Shown in pieces: positions 27,601-39,600 of a stretch of 64,000 nt of DNA. Source of the DNA: Cardinalis cardinalis (taxonomy: Eukaryota; Chordata; Aves; Passeriformes; Cardinalidae); contig JACDOX010000109.1 in assembly GCA_014549065.1 (NCBI GenBank), positions 895,692 through 959,691 of the forward strand, written 5' to 3'. A model generated the notes under the pieces. It ran no database searches and had not been told where the DNA came from. It worked only from the letters and a program-made list of their open reading frames with translations. The translations under genes were made by a program, and so were the position numbers. Every line of letters starts with the position of its first letter. Position 1 is the stretch's first letter.

Positions 27601-30600
27601 AACAAACAATCTAGGGAAGAGTGGAAGAAAGTAACAACTGTGGTAAATGTTACAGAGGAANTACTGAGACTTGGAGTGAGGAAAACACTGTTAAAAACAA
27701 ATGATTGCACCTGGAGAGACAGAGACANCCTCAGCAGCAGATCATGTGCTCANAGCAAACATAAATATCCAATATTTTCATAAAATATATTCTTCATAAT
27801 ATTTCTTCTGAGCACAGGAGACCTTGGAAGGCCCCAGGCATAAGAGAATAGAACACAAAGCATTATTATGATCAGATTTCTCTTTTGCTTGCTGAATTGT
27901 AAGGCACTAAAATCAATTCCACAAATTATAATAAATTACAGAACCTCAGGTTAGAGAAATTTTAATTGGGCATGTGAAGGAAACCTAGCTAAAGCTAAAA
28001 ATGCATAATGAAGATTTGCAAACCAAAGATAAAATATTAACAGGCTGAAATGTTGCTGATTTCCATATTATACAGAGGAACTGTGGCTCCAAAAGGCAGG
28101 AAGCATGGAAGGCAAGAGGCACAGCAAAACTGCCTGATGNAGATATCTGGGTACAGACTGAAGTCAACTGCAATGACACCAGNGGCTCTGAAAACATCAC
28201 AGGGCTGCTCAGACCTCCAGTACCTCCATGTGGTTTCTACACTTTGGTTTNTGTATAAATATTCCATGGTTCATGTCAGAAAGGAAAAAGGGAAATTAAA
28301 ATCCAGCACAAGAGGATGAAACATGTAAAACCCAGTGTTACCCAAGTGTACCTGCCACTTAACAGGACCACACACTCTAAATAATAATAATATTTAGGAA
28401 CAGGTGATATGGAAATGATTATGAGATTTCATTGGTAGGTGAGCAAAAGATGCCAACACTTGTGTGACACTGCTCCAGGGGACAGGGGATAAACAGCAGA
28501 GCTGTGAAGTGAATTCCCAGAGCAGAGTTAGTGGCCACAAACACTCCAGAGGCCCTTACACTGCATGTGCTGTGCCATGACCCAGTTGTGGAGCAGCCTG
28601 TAGTTTTCCACGGAGCCTTTCACCATTTCCACCAGCAAGTCATAGGCAGCAGCCCTGGAGGAGTGGGACTTGCACTTGGGCTGCTGCCTGTCCTTCAGAC
28701 TGGGCAGCAAGAACAGCAGGTTGAAGATGTCCCTCAGAAACTCCTGGAAAACAGTGAAATTGGCACACTGAGCAGCCTGAATGTATTCCTAAAACANGAA
28801 CCATACATCAACAATTTTCTAGGAAATTCTGTAGACTTTCTGGACCTCTATCATGCAGAACTTTCTGAATTGAATACAAGTTCTGAATCACAAATGTCAA
28901 CAACTTACACTGCATAAAGTGCACTGTAACCACATTGTAGCCTAAAGAGGAACATACCAATTGGAAAAGAATCCCAAAATATGATTGGTTTTATGACTGA
29001 TAACCTGACAAACCAGACATGGATTTTCAGCAGCTTTTAGGACTAGTTTCTCAAGCTTTTCTTAAGCTTTCCATACATCCAAGCTACATAAATCTGACCT
29101 TTCTTTGCATTCCTNTATTTTAATTTCCACATCCTCCTCCACACTGCATTCTGTGAATTGAATTCTTACTCTCATTTAATCTGCAAGATCTCCCTAAGTT
29201 AAATACACTTATCCAGCAGAACAACAGAAGCAGTCTGTTCAAATGCTCAGCAATGTCACATTTGGACAATCAAATTACCTTCAGGGCTGTTTTATAACAA
29301 CAAAATAAACAGACAAGACATAAACAACATCATCAGACACCAGGGCCTACTTTTCAGCTGAAAATGCCCAATAATAAGTTCTGTAGAGCCTATAGAAAAA
29401 CAATCAACCTAAAGTTGGTTTTACACACAATTTGCCTTTTTTTTTAAGACAACGCAGTTCTCAAAGATAAAATAAATAGTTTTAATACAAATAAATAGTT
29501 TTAATAGAAATAAAATAGTTTTAATAGAAATAAAATAGTTTTAATATAAATAAACAGTTTTAATATAAATAAACAGTTTTAATATAAATAGTTTTAATAT
29601 AAATAAAATACTTTTAATACAAATAGAATAATTTCTTAGCAAACTTCCCCTACTTCACTTTTGCACCTTACAAGCACAGGTGCAATGTAAAAATCTTCTA
29701 ACAGATCTCTGCCACTGCACAGGTGTTGTTACTTTTAGATTCAACTGCCCAGGATCTGGTCAAAATCAGCTGTTGTTAAGGACTTAAACCAGCTAATGCT
29801 GATCAATAGAAAAAACATTTAAAGACAAGAAATTAAAATAAATAAAACTTCAGGGATGGAAGAATTCTACCCTGGAATTACACAGCAAGGGAAGGAACTG
29901 TATGTGCCGCTTGTTAATAAAGGAATACGTGTGGGTTTGTCCATCATCCTAAGGCTAGAAATATGACAAACTTTCATGTATTGAAAATGTGATGAAAAAG
30001 GCCCAATTTTGATGTCCCAGTGGTGCTGCAGGGTCCTGCTCACCTGGCCCTCCCGGGAGAATTTGAAAGGTGGTTTGTGCTTGATGACGCTGGTGGCGAG
30101 GCGCAGCAGCCCTGTGAGCCCATCGTCCTCGATGTTCCCATCCTGGTGGTCCAGGATCTCCCTGCTGGAGATGCACACAGAGAGAGAGAAGCAATGTCAC
30201 AGACATGTTCTATGAATAATCCTTTCTTTGGGATTTTTTCTCCTGAGAAGCTCAGAGGCCTGAGGAACAAAATATTAACAATGGTTATCTGCTGCTGTGG
30301 AATGTAACAGGTGCATCTGTGATTGGTCTCATGTGGTTGTTTCTAATTAATGGCCAATCACAGTCAGCTGGCTCGGACTCTCTGTCCAAGACACAAGCCT
30401 TTGTTATCATTCCTTTTCTATTCTTAGCCAGCCTTCTGATGAAATCCTTTCTTCTACTCTTTTAGTATAGTTTTAATAGAATATATATCATGAAATAATA
30501 AGTCAAGCCTTCTGAAACATGGAGTCAGATCCTCATCTTTTCCTTCATCCTGAGACCCCAGGGCAAACAATGGCTTATAAAGGGGGGCAGGTCTCAGGGG

Positions 30601-33600
30601 AGGATACAATCTTCAACTCATAAGGAGAACTGGGGGTAGAACACAAGGTGGGGAACACAAGGTGTATAAACCAATCCTTGAAGGATTTCAAGGGAGGAGA
30701 ACAGCTTGGGATAGGAGGGGTTAACAACTGGATGGGAGGGAAAAGGGGGTTTGAAACTGGGCAAGGAAGTAGCTGAGTAACAAACAGATAAAGACACCTG
30801 GCCCAATTAACAACAAAGGCAGTGTCACTCTAAAAACGGGGAGAAAAACACAGAGAGACTACAAAACCACAAACCAAACTAAAAAACACATTACTACACA
30901 AGGGACACTGCTGGGGGCAAGCTCACCTCCTAATGCAGTCAGCAAGGTGTCTGGCCAGAGCATCCAAATCAAGCAGGGTTGTCTGATTGAAAAGAAAGAA
31001 AATGGAACACAAATGGGAAAGAATTATGGACTTCTTTTGGAGGAAATGTTATTACAGCACACAGAAAAACAGAGATAATTAAAACTCATTTTCAGGCATG
31101 CTCTAAGGTAAGTTTTCTGATTTATGCTAAGTGGCTGTTAACTGAGTTTAACTCTTTCAGCTTTAATCAAACATTTGATTAGCTCCTCCTTGGAACACAC
31201 TGGAATTATCAACAGTGTAATTATCACAGATAATTACACTATTCCTATGTCTGTGACCTTCAACTAAGTTCACCTTGTGTGTTAGAACAAGCCTCCCCTT
31301 CCTGACCCTGCAGAGTCACCACCTCAAACTTCCAAGAGCTACTAAATACACATCAGAGTAAACTGGGAGATGGAAAACATCCAAGAGCTGCTCACAGTCC
31401 ATCAGAGCTTAAGAAAAAATGTCTGAAGACACAAATGAAAAGCAATAAACATTGGTATGAATGCAAGGCAAACCTACCTGACTTGCATCTTTGACATGAA
31501 TGTTATCAATCAGTTTGCACAGCAGCCAGAAATACTCCTTACAGCCAGGTCGCAGCACAGCCTCCTCTTCATAATCCTCTATCTGTGGAAAGAAATTGCC
31601 TTTGTTCTGAAGGGGAACACAAAATAACTGTATTAAAATAGCACAGTGAAGCCAGTAACTGTGTTACAAGAGAATTACTCTCTTCAAGCCCCTAAGGTAA
31701 GTACAAGAACAATGTATTTTACAATGGTAACAGTGTATGTTCTGTTTTTCTTCGGCAATATTTATTAATTTTCTTGAAAAACTGTCAGGATGATCTGCCA
31801 GACCTGTAAAAGATTTGTAGAATAGTGTGGAGTTCATCCCACCCACTGCAAATCACAAAAATATTCAGGATTAGACTGGACAAAACATGAAAAACTTGGG
31901 GTGATTTCAATTAGTAAATACATCTCTGATTTTAAACTCTCCTAAAAAAGCAGATAAATATTGCAAAATCTTCTGTAGATTGTTTTAATTTAACTCATTT
32001 AAAAAATATCTGTGTACATGGACATTGAAATTTAAAACCAAGAGCACTTTCCAAAAGCTGTCCTGCATTTCTCCAGGCACAGCCAAGCTCTAAATTACTG
32101 CAGTGTCACAGTTTAACCATTTTTGGAAAGTTTCTGGAAACATCTAAACCAGAAGCCTTCATATCTCTGTGTATCTGAAACAGTATGTCAGACACAACAA
32201 CAATGTGCTACCATTTTTAGTTTTTATATTTTTATATTCTATTATATTATAAAATATATAATATGATATATTTTATTGTTAAGGACTTAAATACTTAACA
32301 AAATATATTAAATTGTATTATATATTAGATTATATATAATGTATTATTATACTTTGTAGATGATATTAAACTATATATTTTTATTTTTTCTTTTTACTTT
32401 TTAATATTAATTTTAATTTTTTTACTCTTTTATATTAAATTTTTAACGTTTTTACATTAACTTTAAATTTAATCTTTGAGAAAATCTTGTCAGTTTTTAA
32501 ATTCTTACCCTGATTGGTTTCAGAGCTTGAGCATCAGGGAGGAATTTTAGCAAGGTTGATGCAGCCAGCAGCAGAAAGGAGCGATTGATGGAGTCTCCCC
32601 CATCCAGGCCAGAGAGGGACAACTTGTACAAACCATTGCAGGACTCGTGGCGAACTGCAGTCTAGGAAAAATAATGAAATTGCATCATTACACACATTCN
32701 TTGGGAGATTTTTTTTCTTCTGTATGTTTTTCTTTCATAGGTATATAACTCCTCTCATAATATCTAAGAGGTTATCAGGGTTGAATGTGTCTTTCTAAAA
32801 CAGGGATTGTAAATAATGTGCACTTAAACTGCTTACAGAAAAATGCAAATTAAACTATTCTAATTAAAAAGATNATTTGTTTGTGCCCTGTGTCTTGAGT
32901 TATGTATTTTCCATGGGAATGATTACAGTGACTAGAATAGAAAATATCACATCAGGCAAATCAAGGAAATCTATGTGAATCCTGAATTTACCCTTACTTT
33001 TTCATAACTACTAATTAATTTAATTTCACTAGAAAAACTATTTTCTTCTTCCTAAGAAAAATATCCACAGTCTAATCAACCTTTGGAAGTTTGCACTCTC
33101 TCATTTCCAGGCATTTTAAATCAAGCCAGCCTGCAAGCCTTTTCTGTGCTTGAGTAATAAAACAACAGATAAGAATTATCACACCATGTCCACCTTGCAC
33201 CTTTAAGCAATCACCAATAAATACAAAAAAAATTCTACTGTGAATATAACTGATGCCATTTTTAAGCCTTTATTCCATTTAAGCCTATAGACCATCTTCA
33301 GTCTAGCTTNAGTAAAAATTTGGTCTAGCTTTAGTAAAATAATTACTTAAAGCTAGACCAATCTTTGGTCATGACAAAGATTTTGGCACCAATTCTCAAT
33401 CGCTTCATTCTGTGATTCTAAGTATAGAATCAGAAATAGCAAAAAAATAAATCTAATAATGTAAAAAACATAATGGGGGAAGTACACTTCAGCTAATTCA
33501 AGTCAGGTGGCATCANCCAGAAATTTCAACAAATGACAATGAAAAATGACCTTTACACAGAAGCCAAGGAAAGGTGAGAGTTTATAACCTGGTTTGCCAC

Positions 33601-36600
33601 TGAGCACAGGGGNCACCTTCCAGTGATCACTTCTCACCCAGCACTGCAAGGAACTGAAGCAGATCCTGCCACTTGGAGCAGGAAAACACAAGTCTTGGAT
33701 TGAANGGCAAGCCAAAGGTAATGACACTAATTAGGAATGCAGCAAGCTGCCATTGCCATACCTCTGGAATAAGCAGGGTGAGTTTCTTGAGCCAGTCTTG
33801 CAAATGGTCACTGTCAGCCAGGCTGGACTTCACCAAGGAGCAGCAGTGAGCCCAGCTCACCAAGAGCCACATGGAATAGTGAGTGACTGCAGGAGNNNNN
33901 NNNNNNNNNNNNNNNNNNNNNNNNNNNNNNNNNNNNNNNNNNNNNNNNNNNNNNNNNNNNNNNNNNNNNNNNNNNNNNNNNNNNNNNNNNNNNNNNNNNN
34001 NNNNNNNNNNNNNNNNNNNNNNNNNNNNNNNNNNNNNNNNNNNNNNNNNNNNNNNNNNNNNNNNNNNNNNNNNNNNNNNNNNNNNNNNNNNNNNNNNNNN
34101 NNNNNNNNNNNNNNNNNNNNNNNNNNNNNNNNNNNNNNNNNNNNNNNNNNNNNNNNNNNNNNNNNNNNNNNNNNNNNNNNNNNNNNNNNNNNNNNNNNNN
34201 NNNNNNNNNNNNNNNNNNNNNNNNNNNNNNNNNNNNNNNNNNNNNNNNNNNNNNNNNNNNNNNNNNNNNNNNNNNNNNNNNNNNNNNNNNNNNNNNNNNN
34301 NNNNNNNNNNNNNNNNNNNNNNNNNNNNNNNNNNNNNNNNNNNNNNNNNNNNNNNNNNNNNNNNNNNNNNNNNNNNNNNNNNNNNNNNNNNNNNNNNNNN
34401 NNNNNNNNNNNNNNNNNNNNNNNNNNNNNNNNNNNNNNNNNNNNNNNNNNNNNNNNNNNNNNNNNNNNNNNNNNNNNNNNNNNNNNNNNNNNNNNNNNNN
34501 NNNNNNNNNNNNNNNNNNNNNNNNNNNNNNNNNNNNNNNNNNNNNNNNNNNNNNNNNNNNNNNNNNNNNNNNNNNNNNNNNNNNNNNNNNNNNNNNNNNN
34601 NNNNNNNNNNNNNNNNNNNNNNNNNNNNNNNNNNNNNNNNNNNNNNNNNNNNNNNNNNNNNAAGCCATGTCTGTCTAGAGTCAAACATACACTTAACAAA
34701 TCTGTTGGCTCCTTAAACCTGACACCCAGCATTTATTTCCTTCCCAGCTGTGCATTACACACCACTTATCAAGGTAACTCCAGCACCCAAATTGTGAGCT
34801 TCAGCAGGAGAACAGACTGGCTGCAGCTCTTCAGATACTTGAGAGTGCAGTTCCCAGGAGACCCTTACTCACAGTTCCTTAAGGTTTCCTGTTTCATGGA
34901 CATCACTCATGATCCCACACTGCTGCCACTGCCATCAGGTGACCAAAGCAGGCAGCCACATTCAGAGCTGCCCTTGTAGGCTGAGCACAGTGACAGAATT
35001 GCAGCCTTTTACTCTGATTTTGGCTTTGACTTATCACACCTGCCAGNTCTAAAGGGTGCAAGCACAGCAAAGCCTTCCTGGGCAGAAGGGCTGCACAGCC
35101 CAAAATGACATTTATTTCAGTAACAGGCAAGACAAAATCTCTCTTGGCACTAAGGATACAAAAAAAACTCAAGAGTTTTACCAACATGCTAATTTAAATA
35201 CTGACCACTGTAGTAATGATGACCACCCAATTAGATTAAAACTACCAGTGAGGTAATTTTAATCCTTTCCTAAATCTCTACTTCTTGAGCTGTGAGCTGG
35301 TGCTTTTTATCACATCTTCACNTTTATTTCTGTTTGTACTGATTCCTGTGGCCACGTTTGTGTTGCCTCAAACAAAAGTTCCATTACAATCACCTTGCAG
35401 CCCCCAAGGAACTTTGGAAATTCTTTGGTAGTGTCTTTGTAATGAAATTAGAATGAGAACTTTGCAGTGCTTCAGACTCCATCCTGTGCCACCTTTCCTC
35501 TGTACTAAGGCCAGCATGCTCTCCAGGACTGCACTGTGAAATATCCCATTTTCTGAAGGAATTACCAACAGAGAAACCATTCTTCATCTCTCATTATTTA
35601 GGAGANAGNCTGCCAGCAGCAAGAGCCCAAGCACAGACCTATCAAATGAATGGCAGCAATTTCTGGGGCCAGTATCAGCTGGGATTTATTCCTAGCAAAC
35701 AAGGCNTGAACACTCAATTATAGATGTGTCCAGGGGTGTCCAGAACAGCTTTTTATGGAGCTGTCCCCACCTGTCCTGCCAATGAAGCTTTTCCTCGTGG
35801 CAGAATAAAAAAAGCTGCTCTTGGAANAAGGTCTAAATTTAATTTTTCAGGTGCAACAAGAGTTTATTCCTGGTAGCCCCCCCCTCACCTTCTATTTAAC
35901 TTCCACCTGAATTTCCTATTTTCTTCTTTGCAAAGTTTACATTTCCATAGGATCCTGCCTGCATACCTCTGCCATTGGTTATTTATTCAGAATAAAGTGC
36001 TGTATGGGACTTNTCTCAATTTGCTGTTCTCCTCATTGATGCAACTTGAGCTGAAAATTCTCACATGGAATTTCTGCCACAAGCCCAATAAGAAATGTTT
36101 TGGCAAGAGGGAACAGCTGAAGAACTCACTGAGCAGAAGATGCTTCCAACCGCTGCCCCAGCTTCACTCCCAAAATAAAAGTGAATTTTGCCCCTTCCTG
36201 GTCTTAGATAAAGTTTGGGGATGAGGGGTGGGAGCAGGAATGGGGGAAAATCCAGATGGGAATTAGCCTGGAAAGAGGATTGGGAAAATCTCAATGAGAT
36301 TTCAGCCAGAAACAGAAGCAGGGAAAACCCAGACTGGATTTCACCTGGAATTGAGACTGAAGGAAAACCAGACCAGATTTCACCTGGAATTAGGCTGAAG
36401 AAAAACTGGACTGGATTTCTCCTGGAATTGGGACTGAAGGAAAATCAGACTGGATTTCTCCTGGGAAGTGGCTCAGGGAAAAACCTGGACCGGATTTCAC
36501 AAAATCTGGATGGGGAAAACACGGACTGGATTTCCCCTCGAAAGTGGATCAGGGAATAACCAGGACCAGAAAAAAACCTGGACTGGATTTCACTCAGAAA

Positions 36601-39600
36601 CCAGGGATATTTCCTTGGAGTAAAATGATTTTCCAGCATTCTAATGGTGGAATAAACCCAAATAATACATTATCATCAATTTGCCATCCCTGTGTTTAGC
36701 TCCTGGCCCAGCTGTTTTGCAGCACTGACCTTCATGCCTTGACCTGTGATCAGACTGAGCCTTCAACACCCTGATGGGAAGAAAAGAAAATCATTTGAAT
36801 TTTATCAAAGCACATAACATTATCACTCAGAAATACAAGTACACACAAGGCACAACACAGTTACTCTTAAGTAACCACTTGGAAAATCATTCCTCTTAAA
36901 AGGACTCATTGCTTGCAGTATTCAAAATTAGCAATAACAATAAAACTATGAAAACCTTCAAGTCACCCCCATAAAGCTTTACTGACTATGAGATTAAAAG
37001 CCAAGGAAAAGTACCCACAGCCCCTTCTTTATTTTATCCAAAACAGATTGTCAGAGCTAAGAAGTGACCCATACAGAAAAAAAATCTAGTTTTCTTCACA
37101 AAGGAGCCACACTCTGAATAAACNTTTGCAAACTTTAAATGTTTCTATTTATTTACTTCCATTTTTAGTAATTACAATAAAAGGTTATGAAACCAAAAAT
37201 ATAGCATATATACTTTAAAAATTTTCCTGCAACTCAACTAGAGGTCAAAGTTAAGCACACTTGCAGACTGGAAATGTTCTGAATATCCTTAGCAATCTTT
37301 TGAAAATATGGTAAAACAACTATCCATCACTTGGAATGAATTCTACAACACCTATGTAGGAAAACCTGACCTCCCCAGCATCAGNCTGCCTGCCACAATG
37401 CAGCCTTACACAGAATTGTTTTTCCCAGGACAAAAAGGCAACAGGACCAAAATCTCCAATAGGTCAGATTTTGCCTTCAGTATCAGCAGGGTGGGAAAAA
37501 CAAGTCAAAACTGCCAGACAACTAAGTAACATGAAAGGGAATTTATTTTAATTTCTCCTTTACACTGCCTTGAAATTGAGAATGCTCTGGAGAAAACAAA
37601 GAAGGGATTTTGGTGTCACAGACATATTTTATGAGAAATCCTTTTGCTAGGATTTTTCTCCTGAGAAGCTGAGAGGCCTCAGAAACAAAATGTAACCACA
37701 ATGGTTCTCTGCTGCTGTGGAATGCAACAGGTGCATCTGGGATTGGTCTCATGTGGTTGTTTCTAATTAATGGCCAATCACAGTCAGCTGGCTCAGACTC
37801 TCTGGTCAGTCACAAGATTTTATTATCATTCCTTTCCTTTCTATTCCTTTCATGCCTTCTGATGAAATCCTGTATTCTATTCTCTAGTATAGTTATAATA
37901 TATCATTTTCTTTTAATATAATATATATCATAAAATAATAAATCAGCCTTCTGAAACATGGAGTCAGGATTCTCATCTCTTCCCTCATCCTGGGACCCCT
38001 GTGAACACCACCACATTTGGTGACCCCGAGTGAGGAACATTCCCACATTTTGGCATGAGAATTGATGTCATTTATAATTTATACACCCATGCCTTACACC
38101 CTGAGCAGAGTTCTCACCCCTCTCCTCTCTGCCAGTGCAGGAGGTGACTAAGAAAAGCCAATCTCCAGCCTCTGGAGCTCAGTGGGTGATGGGGCTGGCA
38201 GAGGGAGCACAGCTGGGAGAGCCCCGGGGTGGGTCCTGCAGGAAAGCAGCGATGGAAATGCGCACACTCATCAGCTTTATCACAAAAATAAGAAGATTTG
38301 TACCTAGGTGCCAAGTTGTCATATGTATAAGCAACTGACATAAGTCGCTGAATCAAACTGGTTCCCTGGACAAGTACAAGAAACACCTTTAAAAATTGAA
38401 GTCGAAAGAAAAAAAAAAAAAAAACAAGTTAATATAACAACAAGCTTTTTGATCTGTTTTTTAATTATACACACTGTGTGAATCTAAACAAACCCACCTG
38501 TGCAGAGGAGGAAGGGCCAAAGGCAAACCACAGCATCTTCACAGTTAACAATTTACTGGTCTTATTAAAGCAGAGCTAAAATCCCATGTTTCACTGACTA
38601 GGGCTAGATGCTAAAATTTCATTCTCTAAAGAAGACAATTCAACTGAATAGGAAAATCAACCATTTATTCAATCCTTTTAGTAAAAACATGGTATTTTTT
38701 TAAAGCATAAACTACTCACAGCCTTTTAAAAACCTTAGGTTTGGGGAGACAGGGCTGAGGATGAGGTTGGACACAAATTTTGCCTAACTCTGTGATCAAC
38801 ACATTTTTACTGACTAACCACTCCCTTAAAATATTCATCTGTAGCCAACCTGACAGACTACACAGAATTTTAAAATGCAAGTCTGAAGAAAATCTTAAAA
38901 TATTTAAATATCAAATCCACTGCAATCAAAAATACTAATCAATTGACAACTAAAAATTTAAAACCAGTTAGAGAAAGCAACAGCACCATTTACATGTTCA
39001 AAAATTTAATACATGTGCTAAGTTCCCTGTATGACAGTAGCCCTGGAGATTTAGGGATTTGTTTTGTCAAAAAAGGCTGATATTTCNAGAATAGTTAAGG
39101 TCTTTCCAGGTATAACAAAGGGGAACTTTGGCTCCAGCTCAGACCTGCAGTTTTTGGCAGTCACAGCTGGTCCTGTGCCCAAGAAAGTCAATTTACACTG
39201 AATGTTCCCCTGATGCCAAAATATCCCATGTGCTCAGCCTGCCTCAGGAAATCAGCATGCAGGAATCTGGCAGGAAGGTTCACAGCTGCAGGTAAGTTCA
39301 CACTCACTCAGACACCCCTAATGAAGTTATTTCAGTGGTTACTAAAGGAATCCAACATGGATTTAGCAAGGACAGGGGCAGCTCATGTTATAAATACAGG
39401 TTAATAATAATAATATGCTACTGTAAAAAAGGACTGATCAATTGAGGAAACAGAATCTAAGAAACAGGGACAAAGCACTGGAATTCTGAATTCCCAATTA
39501 ATGTGTTCATCAATCATCAAAAACCACCTTTTGGTTGCCAGGTTTAAAACTATTCAANTACTTTTCTAGAGAACAAGCAAGANATCAATTATATCACTGA

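Larger units (their letters stand above)
30983..33761. other. Introns between w29 and w32
   Basis: Besides exons w30 and w31, the AT-rich block and the inverted repeat, nothing is recognised. Confidence 0.65.

Noticed and set aside
28558..28562. Alternative donor two bases earlier at exon w34 (GCA|gtgtaa)
   Set aside because: It breaks the frame into exon w35, which must enter with two bases of a split codon.
29466..29632. CRISPR-like array
   Set aside because: Repeats are contiguous, AT-only and lack spacers, and the DNA is vertebrate.
33627..34979. Open frames of 277 to 408 codons across the 766-base gap
   Set aside because: They are open only because N has no stops; the real sequence is unknown.
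36215..36559. A repeat protein gene in the minisatellite
   Set aside because: There is no conserved start, splice or homology, and unit length changes break the period; it is reported only as a repeat.
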